A stretch of 64,000 bases of DNA from UBA2942 sp045127535. GTDB taxonomy: Bacteria > Bacillota > Clostridia > Lachnospirales > Lachnospiraceae. The notes beneath the pieces are model-generated. The model worked only from the letters and a program-made list of their open reading frames with translations. It made no database searches and was not told where the DNA came from. The stretch covers positions 1 to 64,000 of the forward strand of contig JBGVQN010000006.1 of assembly GCA_045127535.1 (NCBI GenBank), given 5' to 3'. Positions 18,388-26,781 of this stretch are shown piece after piece. The first letter of the stretch is position 1, and every line of letters begins with the position of its first letter. The translations under genes were made by a program, and so were the position numbers.

Positions 18388-19272
18388 TTACAGCAAGCCT
18401 GCATCCACAAGAGCTGCTCTTAACTTTTCCTTATTCTTATCTTCCATCTCACATAATGGGCTTCTGAAGCCGCCTGCGTTCATACCCATCATATTTAAAG
18501 CAGTCTTTACAGGAATTGGATTTACTTCACAGAACAGTGCATTGCACAGCGGAATTGCCTCTAACTGCATCTTTGTAGCAGCTGCAGTATCTCCCTCTAA
18601 ATACTTTGCAACCATATCATGAGTAAACTTTGGCGCTACGTTAGACAATACAGAAATAACACCCTTGCCGCCTAAAGACATCAATGGAATGATCTGATCG
18701 TCATTACCGGAATAAATGTCTAAGCATCCATCTGCCAATGCTGCTAACTTTGCAACCTGACTGATATTACCGGAGGCTTCCTTGATCGCTGTGATGTTTG
18801 GCACAGTCTTTGCCAGCTCTACTGCTGTCTCAGGCAGAATGTTGCAGCCGGTACGGGAAGGTACGTTGTACATGATCACCGGAATGGATACGCTGTTGGC
18901 AATGGCTGTAAAATATTCCTTTAAGCCCTTCTGCGTTGCCTTATTGTAGTAAGGAGTTACACATAACAGTCCATCTGCTCCGGACTGCTCTGCATGGATA
19001 GAAAGACGTACTGCCTCTGCTGTACAGTTAGAACCTGTACCAGCAATGACCGGTACTCTGCCAGCTACATGCTCTACTGTAAAACGGATACACTCATCAT
19101 GCTCCTCATGATTTAAAGTAGAAGACTCACCTGTAGTACCGCAGATGATGATGGCATCGGTTCCCTGCTCGATCTGGAAATCGATCATCTGTGCCAACGC
19201 TGCATAGTTTACGTTATCATTCTCATCAAATGGTGTTACAATGGCTACACCTGCACCTGTAAAAATAGACAT
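18388..19272 (-). CDS. dapA: 4-hydroxy-tetrahydrodipicolinate synthase DapA
   Basis: 294 aa, standard length. Condenses pyruvate with aspartate semialdehyde, the committed step to DAP and lysine. Visible: GTTGESSTL (substrate loop), VIAGTGSN, TPYYNK with the catalytic Tyr, YNVPSRTGCN with Tyr/Arg, and IKEASGN with the Schiff-base lysine. RBS GGAAAGG before ATG 19272. Transcribed from the riboswitch-controlled promoter upstream. Confidence 0.97.
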   Translation of the reverse strand: MSIFTGAGVAIVTPFDENDNVNYAALAQMIDFQIEQGTDAIIICGTTGESSTLNHEEHDECIRFTVEHVAGRVPVIAGTGSNCTAEAVRLSIHAEQSGADGLLCVTPYYNKATQKGLKEYFTAIANSVSIPVIMYNVPSRTGCNILPETAVELAKTVPNITAIKEASGNISQVAKLAALADGCLDIYSGNDDQIIPLMSLGGKGVISVLSNVAPKFTHDMVAKYLEGDTAAATKMQLEAIPLCNALFCEVNPIPVKTALNMMGMNAGGFRSPLCEMEDKNKEKLRAALVDAGLL

Positions 19273-19351
19273 GATTTCATCCTTTCCGGCACCAGCAGTC
19301 CCTAAGCTGCCTGTCTGTGCCCTGCCTCTGGCAAAAATATTTTTAAATGTG

Positions 19352-19384
19352 AAAAAAGAGCCGACAGACTAAGGTCAGCTCTTA
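19352..19384 (-). terminator. Lysine-riboswitch expression-platform terminator
   Basis: AGAGCTGAC pairs with GTCGGCTCT (one G-U pair), followed by TTTTTT on the minus strand, between the aptamer and dapA. It is the expected lysine-dependent premature terminator. Confidence 0.88.
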
Positions 19385-19430
19385 AAGACACAAATATAAT
19401 TTACCGTAATACAACAGTAAAAAATCTTTA

Positions 19431-19604
19431 AGTAGCTCCCCATCTATTACAGATGACAGTCATATAGTTCTTCACTCTATGCCCAACAGAAAGACCTGTG
19501 GAATCCTCCCATTTCGGCGCGGTCTCCTTTCTGTATCCATCCTCTGTGCCACACACATCCAGATACTTACTAATAAACGGCGCAACCTCTACTCTCTTTC
19601 ACTT
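19431..19604 (-). ncRNA. Lysine riboswitch (L-box) aptamer controlling dapA
   Basis: Conserved L-box segments appear in order on the minus strand: GTAGAGGTTGCGC, TTAGTAAG, AGAAAGGAGACCGCGCCGAA, GGGAGGATTCC and TCTTTCTGTTGGGC, then GAGCTACTT closing P1 with the opening AGTAG. Its promoter lies directly upstream and an intrinsic terminator directly downstream, so lysine binding should favour termination before dapA and lower lysine synthesis. Confidence 0.93.
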
Positions 19605-19610
19605 TTCACA

Positions 19611-19639
19611 ATCATATCACATGCATTCTGCTGCGTCAA
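19611..19639 (-). promoter_or_regulatory. Promoter of the riboswitch-dapA(-dapB) transcript
   Basis: TTGACG (19639-19634), a 17-base spacer and TATGAT (19616-19611) on the minus strand, giving a start near 19604 just ahead of the aptamer. The bases between this promoter and 19780 contain no recognisable gene. Confidence 0.82.
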
Positions 19640-19780
19640 TTACTTTTTACAGGCAGAACGTAATTTCTTATTCCACTTTTCTGTAAGCTTTTTTACAGGC
19701 TGTTGCTATGCTTTTTTAAGACAGTTTCGATCTTCACTCCCAATTTTCCATTTGCATTTCACTGCATTTGGATTTTGGAA

Positions 19781-20416
19781 TCAATCCTCTAGTTCCACAT
19801 CTTCCAGCTTGCTTACTGACACTTCATATGCCACCCGCTTTTCACACTCTTCCTCACTGAGCTTTTTGGTGTACTCTCTGCTCTGTACCCGTCCCCAAAT
19901 GCGAAGTCTGTTTCCTACGTCAAAATTAGAGGCATATCTTGCATTTCTGCCCCAGGCAATACAGGGTATGTAATCTGACTTGCCATATGGTCTGTTGACT
20001 GCTACCAGTAAGTCGGCAATCTCCCTGCCAAGAGGTGTTTTTCTGTAAATAGGCTGCTTACAGATATATCCATCCAAAAAAATCTGGTTGGTTTTGGTAT
20101 AGTCTGTAAATGATTCCATAAACTCGATCTCTCTGACGAATACTGACAGCACCAGACGATTTTTTACACCTTCATGACGGTTGTAAGAACGGAACTGTCC
20201 GGTTGCCATTGCAGTCTGTCCACGGTAGTCAGCCTTTACATCAATCAAGCGTTCGGAGATCATCAGGGGAATCACATCCATCTGGTCGCTGAGGCGGTTC
20301 ACAGCCATATCCACTGTGTAAAATCCTTCACCAAACACTTCATGACTGAATGTAAATTCTGACACAATTTCTCCAATTACACTCACGCGGTTATTTTCGA
20401 TTACTTTTTCTGACAT
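19781..20416 (-). CDS. Single-stranded DNA-binding protein-like, two OB-type halves
   Basis: 211 aa from ATG 20416 (GGAGGGAGAC upstream). Both halves have SSB/OB features: NRVSVIGEIVSEFTF...GQFRSYN in the first, and IFLDGYICKQPIYRKTP, ADLLVAVNRPYGKSDYIPC, then IWGRVQSREY in the second, the latter the classical SSB core. Lachnospiraceae commonly carry such a second SSB-like protein. It lacks the acidic DDDIPF-type C-terminal tip, ending ...DVELED instead, so partner recruitment may differ from that of housekeeping SSB. A long upstream in-frame extension is rejected. Confidence 0.78.
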   Translation of the reverse strand: MSEKVIENNRVSVIGEIVSEFTFSHEVFGEGFYTVDMAVNRLSDQMDVIPLMISERLIDVKADYRGQTAMATGQFRSYNRHEGVKNRLVLSVFVREIEFMESFTDYTKTNQIFLDGYICKQPIYRKTPLGREIADLLVAVNRPYGKSDYIPCIAWGRNARYASNFDVGNRLRIWGRVQSREYTKKLSEEECEKRVAYEVSVSKLEDVELED

Positions 20417-20665
20417 CGTATGTCTCCCTCCACTGTATCTTAGTGCCGCTGTACGGCTTATTTCAACATATGCTATTAAACTACAGTGAAGCACTTTTCG
20501 AAAGCAAATTTGGTCGCAGGAAACTGCGTTTTTCTGACGTTCCGACAGGTATCGGCAAGGTTTTTTCGCAAAACCGGAATATTTTTCAGTTTTTATGTCG
20601 TCTGGTGTAAAAAATTTACTTGATCTATGACAAATAAAAGTGCCCAATAAGCTGATGACAGGCAA

Positions 20666-21058
20666 TTATTCCTCTGCACGCAGCCAGCCCAGATCTGTCA
20701 GCGAAGTAATGACACTTTTCGGAATATCACTTATATCCCCTTTGGAAATCCGCAGACAGGCATATGCCCCAGTCTGTCCCGGATAGCTTTCATTGATCCC
20801 ATCATGTACCACCAGAATCTGGTCTCCTGTCTCAAGGCTCAAAAACAGTTTCTGTCCATTGCTGCGGTCTGACATGACAATTGGAGAATTGTCATCAATC
20901 AGCATGTAAGAGCCACTGTCTGTCACAAGGCATCTGCCCACTGTTATCCCATAACCGCCTTGCAGCAGGATCCCGATGCCTATCACTGCTGTCACGACTG
21001 CCAGCAGCAGGACTCCAAGGATGCAGGCCGGTATTATATGTAGTTTCTTTTTTTCCAT
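20666..21058 (-). CDS. Small membrane-anchored protein of unknown function (serpin operon)
   Basis: 130 aa from ATG 21058 (CAGGAGGACGCC). One N-terminal helix (IIPACILGVLLLAVVTAVIG, residues ~8-28), then a soluble extracytoplasmic part of ~100 residues rich in beta structure (YMLIDDNSPIVM, LETGDQILVVHDG). Family not recognised. It follows the serpin gene by 33 bp, suggesting it is the last gene of the sigma/anti-sigma/serpin operon. About 250 bp without a gene follow; they hold only a short hairpin at 20515-20528. Confidence 0.65.
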   Translation of the reverse strand: MEKKKLHIIPACILGVLLLAVVTAVIGIGILLQGGYGITVGRCLVTDSGSYMLIDDNSPIVMSDRSNGQKLFLSLETGDQILVVHDGINESYPGQTGAYACLRISKGDISDIPKSVITSLTDLGWLRAEE

Positions 21059-21091
21059 GGCGTCCTCCTGTGAACTGCCCATTGCCTAAAG

Positions 21092-22348
21092 TTATTTAGA
21101 TACATCCATCATGGTGCCAATAAAAAACGGCACATTGTTTTCACAGTCGATGAGCATATATACAAACGGTCTGTCCAAATAGACTGTCTTGGGTTCCTCC
21201 GGTACTGCTGCACCATCTCCTGCTACAACCACTGTGACAGCCCCTGCCTTTGTCCCCTTTTCTCCTACAGAGATAAAGGTTTTGTGCAGTACCTGGCTGA
21301 TATAAATATTGCCTGCTGTGGAGCTGCCAAGGCCGCTAAAATCTGCTGCTGCAATGTCAAACCCGTCCGGCATCCCCATCTCTGCCAACATATCCTTCAT
21401 TTCCACACTGTATGCTGTTTCAAACTTTGGTATGGCTGCATAGACCATCTCCCTTTCAGGATTGGACAAAAGGGCACTGATATGCGCTCCGTTCAAAGAG
21501 GCTGTATAATCTGCCATGGTTACATCTTCATTGGGCAGCAGCGCCACAAATGCGTAAGATTCCCCTTTATAATATTTGATAAAACCGGTAGACAGATCAT
21601 CTTCCAAATAGGCATATTCTGTGCTGTACATAAAATCTGCCTTCTTTTCCTGACCATCTGCAAGGGTAAAGATACCCTCCTCCACCTGATACTTTTTATA
21701 TGTACTTTGCCATTCTGCTTCAAAGGCCAGTGCATTGATCAAATACATGACTGCTTCGTCTGATATATTGTCCAAGATCTTTGGAATCATTTTGTCAGTC
21801 TTGTCATTGACCCAGCTGTTGATGTCACGTACCGTAGACTTGTCAAAAGGTGCTTTGAACACATCTGCTCCATAATAATCCGCGTTGGTCTGCAAAAAAT
21901 CCTGCTGCACAGTAAAACGGTCATCTTCTGTAAACCAAATGGAGTTGGCCAGACGCAGCTGATACTTTTCCCCCTGGGGCAATCCCTGTACATAGCTGTA
22001 CAGATATGCATTGAGATCCTCTACCTGCATGCCAAGAACGGTTTCCATCTGACTTAATGTTTCTCCCTTAGCACCATTTGCAGTCATTGCAAGGGCACAC
22101 AGCACAGACAGCGGGGAGATCAGGGTATTGGCATCTGCCCCCTGCTCTGCAGTGGCCTGAAACAGACGAATTGCAAAATCCGTCACTGCCTGGTTACCGG
22201 ATGATAAATCAGAGATTACTGAGATCTGACTTCCACTGATCCCCTCCATCAAATTCTCCGCCTTTACCTCTTTTGCACATCCGGTCAGGGATGCAGACAT
22301 GGAAGCCAGAACTGCTGCCGTTAATATAATAGAAATGATTTTTTTCAT
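21092..22348 (-). CDS. Serpin, surface lipoprotein
   Basis: 418 aa. Serpins are suicide inhibitors of serine/cysteine proteases. A type II signal peptide with lipobox SLTGC anchors it outside. Serpin landmarks are in order: NTLISPLSVLCALAMTANGA, LRLANSIWF, INSWVNDKTDKMI, YLINALAFEAEWQ, LPNEDV, the hinge VGEKGTKAGAVTVVV, and a C-terminal DRPFVYMLID. The hinge keeps small residues, so it should be inhibitory. By counting from the hinge the scissile bond falls near GDGAAV, which would favour elastase-like proteases over trypsin; this is approximate. It is the third gene of an ECF sigma operon, which suggests induction by envelope or protease stress. Confidence 0.92.
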   Translation of the reverse strand: MKKIISIILTAAVLASMSASLTGCAKEVKAENLMEGISGSQISVISDLSSGNQAVTDFAIRLFQATAEQGADANTLISPLSVLCALAMTANGAKGETLSQMETVLGMQVEDLNAYLYSYVQGLPQGEKYQLRLANSIWFTEDDRFTVQQDFLQTNADYYGADVFKAPFDKSTVRDINSWVNDKTDKMIPKILDNISDEAVMYLINALAFEAEWQSTYKKYQVEEGIFTLADGQEKKADFMYSTEYAYLEDDLSTGFIKYYKGESYAFVALLPNEDVTMADYTASLNGAHISALLSNPEREMVYAAIPKFETAYSVEMKDMLAEMGMPDGFDIAAADFSGLGSSTAGNIYISQVLHKTFISVGEKGTKAGAVTVVVAGDGAAVPEEPKTVYLDRPFVYMLIDCENNVPFFIGTMMDVSK

Positions 22349-22366
22349 GTACGTTCCTCCTGTTGC

Positions 22367-22918
22367 CTATTTTCCAGACTCTGACAAAGTGACCTCATAC
22401 GCAGTGATGCCATCTGCTGCCTCCTGATCTATGGAATACCGAACCACCACCCAGTCTCCTGCCTGCAGGCTGCCTATGATGTCAGCATCCAGTTCTTCGG
22501 ACAATATCACCGTCAATATTTCCCCTGGGGCAAATCCTGCCTCGTTCTCAGCCTCTGTCACCTTGCCTGTAAATCCATCAGATTCCAATGTGATGATCTC
22601 TAACTGCACTGTCGCCAGGGCTTCTGTAATGCCTGCGCCATTGACAGCCTCTGTCTCCACGCCATCCTCAGGAATGCCTAACTGCAGCTCCTGGTCATTG
22701 GAGCCTACATATTCACATGCTCCGTCTAAACTGCTTCCTGCTGTGAATAATAAGCGTCCTGCTGCATAAATCCCCATGACCCCAATACACAGGCAGGCAG
22801 CAGCAGATAAGATGCGTATCCAGCTGTATTTTCTTCTCCTGCTTCTCATCCGCTCTACTGCCTCCACCATATCATCATCCAGCAGATTCAGCGCATCATG
22901 CAGATCCTCCAGATTCAT
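22367..22918 (-). CDS. Probable anti-sigma factor, single-pass
   Basis: 183 aa. A short acidic cytoplasmic N-terminus (NLEDLHDALNLLDDDMVEAV), a basic RSRRRK, one transmembrane segment (about 35-58), and an extracytoplasmic domain of ~120 residues. Start overlaps the sigma-factor stop by 4 bp (ATGA). Size, topology and coupling fit a sequestering anti-sigma factor, but I see no zinc-finger HxxxCxxC motif, so the assignment rests on position and topology. Confidence 0.7.
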   Translation of the reverse strand: MNLEDLHDALNLLDDDMVEAVERMRSRRRKYSWIRILSAAACLCIGVMGIYAAGRLLFTAGSSLDGACEYVGSNDQELQLGIPEDGVETEAVNGAGITEALATVQLEIITLESDGFTGKVTEAENEAGFAPGEILTVILSEELDADIIGSLQAGDWVVVRYSIDQEAADGITAYEVTLSESGK

Positions 22919-23475
22919 ATATCAAATCCCTCCTTTTTCAAATACGCCCGCAGTCCACTCCGGGTACGAAACAGCATGCTCTTGGCCTTGGATTCACTCA
23001 TACCGCAATAGCGTGCCACCTCCCGCAGGGAATCCAGAAAATAATATCTTCCAATAAACGTATTTCGGGCATCCTCTGACAGCGTCCGCAAAAAATCATT
23101 GATGGTTTTGGCAAGCAGCTCTGCTTCCACAGACTGCTCCGGGGTGCCCTGAGCAGAGATACACTCCCCCAGCTCATCCAGAGACAGGGCATACTCAGAT
23201 GCCTGACGCTTGGTACAGGTCCGTTTGCGGAAAATATCGATGGAGATCCGTCTTGTGATCTTTCCAAGGTATGTAGATAATCTGTCCGGTTTATGCGGGG
23301 GCATGGAATTCCATGCAGCAAGATAGGTGTCATTGACACTTTCCTTGCTGTCTTCTAAGTCTGCCAGTATGTTGTATGCGATCTTTGTCAGATAGCGGTT
23401 GTATTTGGTTTGGGTTTCCTGTATGGCAGATTCATTTCTCTGCCAGTAAAGTGCAACGATTTCTTCATCCTGCAT
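22915..23475 (-). CDS. ECF-type RNA polymerase sigma factor
   Basis: 186 aa with region 2 (YLTKIAYNILADLEDSKESV, NDTYLAAWNSMP) and region 4 (LRTLSEDARNTFIGRYYF, LREVARYCGMSESKAKSMLF), and no region 1 or 3: a group IV sigma factor. GGAAAGGAGGATCGCC precedes ATG 23475. First gene of the operon sigma / anti-sigma / serpin / membrane protein. An ECF-style promoter motif upstream suggests autoregulation. Confidence 0.92.
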   Translation of the reverse strand: MQDEEIVALYWQRNESAIQETQTKYNRYLTKIAYNILADLEDSKESVNDTYLAAWNSMPPHKPDRLSTYLGKITRRISIDIFRKRTCTKRQASEYALSLDELGECISAQGTPEQSVEAELLAKTINDFLRTLSEDARNTFIGRYYFLDSLREVARYCGMSESKAKSMLFRTRSGLRAYLKKEGFDI

Positions 23476-23515
23476 GGCGATCCTCCTTTCCTTTTGTCAG
23501 GCGCCTTCATATAAT

Positions 23516-23543
23516 ATCTCGGAAAAAATGAGGGTTGGTTTCA
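23516..23543 (-). promoter_or_regulatory. Candidate ECF-sigma-dependent promoter (autoregulation)
   Basis: TGAAAC (23543-23538), 16 bases, CGAGAT (23521-23516), upstream of the sigma gene. This resembles the TGAAAC/CG-containing promoters of the SigW/SigX class. It lies between the divergent sigma and Fic genes. Confidence 0.5.
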
Positions 23544-23553
23544 CTGAAAATAT

Positions 23554-23614
23554 TTGATTTCTTCACATTCTGACTGTATAATTGAGGAAGAAAGTACGCA
23601 AGATAATACGCAAG
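23554..23614 (+). promoter_or_regulatory. Fic gene promoter with tandem operator-like repeats
   Basis: TTGATT (23554-23559), 17-base spacer, TATAAT (23577-23582). Directly after it TACGCAAG occurs twice (23595-23602, 23607-23614) at 12-bp spacing, at about +5 to +25, where a bound repressor would block initiation or elongation. Confidence 0.65.
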
Positions 23615-23630
23615 TTGATGGAGGTGTTTC

Positions 23631-24623
23631 ATGGGAGAATATCAGCCACCCTTTACAATAACCAATCAAATTTTATCATACGTGTCCTCCATTTCTGAAA
23701 AAATCGGAAGACTCTCAGCAGTAAGCAATCTGGAATCCAAACCACACCTGAGGAAGAACAACCGAATCAAATCCATTCATTCCTCTCTAAAGATCGAGGC
23801 CAACTCTCTTTCTCTTGGTCAGGTCAGAGATGTCATTAATGGAAAAACCGTTCTGGGAGAACAAAAGGAAATTCAAGAAGTCAAAAATGCCTATTCTGCC
23901 TATGAACGATTCTCTGAAATCGATCCATACAGCATAAAGCATCTGAAATTGTTTCACGGAATTATGACAAAATATGTTGTAGAGGAATCTGGTGATTTCC
24001 GCAGAGGGGAAGAAGGAGTCTTTAACGGAGATCAATGCATTTTCATGGCACCACCTGCACGCTTTGTCCCACAGCTGATGAACGAACTTTTCCAGTGGAT
24101 GAAAGAATCTCAAGAAACGATCCATCCACTCATCCTCAGCAGTGTATTTCACTATGAGTTTGTTTTCATCCACCCATTTTCTGATGGAAATGGAAGAATG
24201 GCAAGGCTGTGGCACACTGCTATCCTTTCAAAGTGGAAACCAATTTTCGAATACATCCCTATAGAAAGCCAGATTGAAAAATTCCAGGACGCCTATTACG
24301 ATGCAATTGCCCAATGTCATATAGACGGTTCCTCTACTTTTTTCATTGAATTCATGCTTTCTCAAATTGATCAGATTCTTGACGATATTTCTTTACAGAT
24401 CAAAGAGGAAAACCAGCAGCTTACGGACTGCATTCAAAAATTGCTTGCAGTTATGGAATATGATGTCCCTTATACAAGCAATTTTCTCATGGAGAAACTG
24501 GAACTAAAATCCAAAGAGGGTTTTCGGAGAAATTATCTGCGTCCAGCCCTGGATATGGATCTGATTCAAATGACAATCCCAAATAAGCCTAACAGCAAGA
24601 ATCAAAGGTATATAAAAGTATAA
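23631..24623 (+). CDS. Fic-domain protein (AMPylator-type)
   Basis: 330 aa. The Fic motif HPFSDGNGRMAR is intact (near residue 180), with the catalytic His and the GNGR anion pocket; Fic enzymes transfer AMP or other phosphate-containing groups to hydroxyls of target proteins. SSLKIEANSLSLGQV in the N-terminal part (near residue 50) corresponds to the inhibitory helix (S/T)xxxE, so the protein is likely self-inhibited (class II). The C-terminal ~70 residues look like a winged helix, which could allow DNA binding and autoregulation. Start ATG 23631 after GGAGGTGTTTC. No separate antitoxin gene is adjacent. Confidence 0.9.
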   Translation: MGEYQPPFTITNQILSYVSSISEKIGRLSAVSNLESKPHLRKNNRIKSIHSSLKIEANSLSLGQVRDVINGKTVLGEQKEIQEVKNAYSAYERFSEIDPYSIKHLKLFHGIMTKYVVEESGDFRRGEEGVFNGDQCIFMAPPARFVPQLMNELFQWMKESQETIHPLILSSVFHYEFVFIHPFSDGNGRMARLWHTAILSKWKPIFEYIPIESQIEKFQDAYYDAIAQCHIDGSSTFFIEFMLSQIDQILDDISLQIKEENQQLTDCIQKLLAVMEYDVPYTSNFLMEKLELKSKEGFRRNYLRPALDMDLIQMTIPNKPNSKNQRYIKV

Positions 24624-24672
24624 ATACAAAGCCATGAGCTGCACTTAAATGGGTATGCTTTTGCTGTTACCC

Positions 24673-25494
24673 TCACAGTTTGATCCCAAACACCCTCATG
24701 GCATTTTTATACATCATATCCTCATATGCTTCTGTTCCGATTTGTTCTTCCAGCCCGTGAAAATACTGCTGATACAGGGATGGTTCTCCCTGCATATTCC
24801 GGGCATAAGTGTGTAATCCATCAATGGGACTGTCACTTCCGAAAAATATCTTTTTGCTGCCGTATTTTTCTAAAATCTGCAGGGTGCTTTTCACCGGTAC
24901 CCAGGTCGTGTCACCGTAGAGATTTGGGAGTTCTCCCAGTAATGCAATGGCCTCCTGATTATCCGTCCCCAGTCCCATATGCACCATGACGAAATCAACC
25001 TCCGGATATTTTTGGGCTATATTGTACACTCTCCTGGGACTGGCCTCATCCATGTCCGCTGTATGGGAAACCACCGGCAAATGATACTTTTGTGCCAGCC
25101 TGATATACGCCTCTACCTTTTCAGAATCAAAGGCTGTGTTTGAATGAAATGGATGTACTTTGATCCCGTAGACCACATCCAGATTTTCCTTTAAAATTTC
25201 CTCAAAACGTTCATCTGCACATTCTGTAGCCGGCTTGATCCATGGCATGATGCCGATCTTGTCCTGATTGTGTCTGGCAAATGCAATGCTTTTCAAAAAA
25301 GACGCTTCCTGGCTGATCTGCTGATTGCGTGGAATTGGATTTAAGGAGCAATCAAATTCTGCTGCAGCATTGGACACCAGTGCAAAATCTATGTGGTACA
25401 GCTCCATAGATCTCAGCACAACCTCTTCACTCATATCTACATTCTTTTCGTCTGATTCAAATAATCCAGTATGCACATGTGTATCAATAATCAT
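24673..25494 (-). CDS. Amidohydrolase-family TIM-barrel metal-dependent hydrolase
   Basis: 273 aa. MIIDTHVHTG supplies the HxH metal ligands at the N-terminus; KVHPFHS, VVSHTAD and VMVHMGLGT give later His ligands, and FFGSDSPIDG the conserved Asp. This is the Amidohydro_2 (ACMSD-like) pattern. Start taken at 25494: AAGGGGG would lie directly against the earlier ATG (25500) but is well spaced for this one. Substrate unknown. It is preceded by the MerR-methyltransferase gene on the same strand. Confidence 0.85.
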   Translation of the reverse strand: MIIDTHVHTGLFESDEKNVDMSEEVVLRSMELYHIDFALVSNAAAEFDCSLNPIPRNQQISQEASFLKSIAFARHNQDKIGIMPWIKPATECADERFEEILKENLDVVYGIKVHPFHSNTAFDSEKVEAYIRLAQKYHLPVVSHTADMDEASPRRVYNIAQKYPEVDFVMVHMGLGTDNQEAIALLGELPNLYGDTTWVPVKSTLQILEKYGSKKIFFGSDSPIDGLHTYARNMQGEPSLYQQYFHGLEEQIGTEAYEDMMYKNAMRVFGIKL

Positions 25495-25560
25495 AAGCAT
25501 CCCCCTTTTGTTTGATACTTTGATTATAGCTTATTCCACATATGCATACAACCTGATTTC

Positions 25561-26757
25561 TCAAACTGGCGATCCACTCTTATATGCCCGGAAAGCCCCT
25601 GTAGATTTATGGATAAAATACGGATGGTCTTCTGAGATTTCCCCAAGACATTTCCTGCATTTTTCTTTCTTCTCCTGCAAGATCTCTTTTGCATTTCCAG
25701 GGAGAGATTCGATATAGTCAATGATCGCCTGTGGATCAGGCACTAACAGATCGTTTTCATGGGTATCCATCAAAACATTGGAAAATACCTGCTCTAACTG
25801 GGCTCTGCCGTTTTCCAGTTCAAAACCGGCAGACATCCAACCAGGTGCCTCGATTCTGCTGTCGATTTTCCTGATCAGTTCAAAGATCTCCTGCATATGG
25901 GTATTGCCAATTGTGGATGCATAAAACATCCCGTCATCCTTTAACAGGGCTGCACAGGTCTCCAACAGGCCGGGGCGATTTTCATTGGAGACATGATATA
26001 GCATATGGTTTGCTATGATCCGGTCAAATTCCCCTTCCTCCATATGAAACGCTTCTGCATCCTTTATCATAAAGGAAATCTGAATGTTTTTATCCTGAAA
26101 TTCTTTTTCATAGATTGCCAGCTTCCTCTTTGCAGCCTTTATCATTTCTTCCGAGCTGTCCGTCAGGATCAGCTGCAGATCTCTGGGCAGCTGACCATGC
26201 ATCTTGCTCCAGAGCCTCCCATTGCCGCATCCAATTTCCAGGATCCGCATGCCCTCTTTTAATGCCAATCCATCCAACACCCACTGGAACCAGTCTGTTT
26301 TTGCTGTAGAATACGCATGAATGTTGATTCGGTTCTGCAAGTTCTCACACTCTGTATATTGCTTTATAATTTCTTCTTTTTGCTGTGTCATACGGATAAT
26401 ATGCAGCATTTGTTCCCAGCGATCTTCCCTGGCTGTCTGCTGCATTTTCTGCACTGCGGACAACACCTGCTCTAAATGCTGCATTTGGGCACGCAGCAAT
26501 TTTTCCTGCTTTAAAAAAGGCTCTTGTATCTCCTCCCTCTGCAGCATTTCCCTAATTTCTTCCAATGAGAAATTCAGGTATTTCAGCATCAGGATCCGCT
26601 GCAATCTTTCCACCGATCTTCTGCTGTAAAGCCGATACCCATTCTCAGTACGCTCCTCCGGCTCCAACAACCCCTTTTCCCGATAATGCCGAATGGTCTT
26701 ATAAGAAACCCCTGTCAGCTTTGCCAATTCTCCCGCTGTATAAAACACTTGCTCCAT
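25561..26757 (-). CDS. MerR-family regulator fused to a SAM-dependent methyltransferase
   Basis: 398 aa. Residues 1-70 are a MerR winged HTH (YTAGELAKLTGVSYKTIRHY, REKGLLEPEERTENGYRLYS), then a dimerisation coiled coil to about 125. Residues ~150-340 are a class I methyltransferase: motif I MRILEIGCGNGRLW, ILTDSSEEMI, then FDRIIANHMLYHV. The last ~50 residues show no motif. The fusion suggests a regulator whose effector domain binds SAM or modifies a small molecule that is also its inducer. ATG 26757 with AAGGATTG. A palindromic repeat starts 35 bp upstream. Confidence 0.87.
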   Translation of the reverse strand: MEQVFYTAGELAKLTGVSYKTIRHYREKGLLEPEERTENGYRLYSRRSVERLQRILMLKYLNFSLEEIREMLQREEIQEPFLKQEKLLRAQMQHLEQVLSAVQKMQQTAREDRWEQMLHIIRMTQQKEEIIKQYTECENLQNRINIHAYSTAKTDWFQWVLDGLALKEGMRILEIGCGNGRLWSKMHGQLPRDLQLILTDSSEEMIKAAKRKLAIYEKEFQDKNIQISFMIKDAEAFHMEEGEFDRIIANHMLYHVSNENRPGLLETCAALLKDDGMFYASTIGNTHMQEIFELIRKIDSRIEAPGWMSAGFELENGRAQLEQVFSNVLMDTHENDLLVPDPQAIIDYIESLPGNAKEILQEKKEKCRKCLGEISEDHPYFIHKSTGAFRAYKSGSPV

Positions 26758-26781
26758 CTTGAATCAATCCTTTCTAATTAC

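Noticed and set aside
20515..20533. CGCAG-GAAA-CTGCG-TTTTT as a plus-strand terminator
   Set aside because: No plus-strand gene lies upstream; probably a chance hairpin in the SSB-like gene leader.
23631..24623. Classical toxin-antitoxin pair with the Fic gene
   Set aside because: No small antitoxin gene adjoins it; the inhibitory helix appears to be inside the Fic protein itself.
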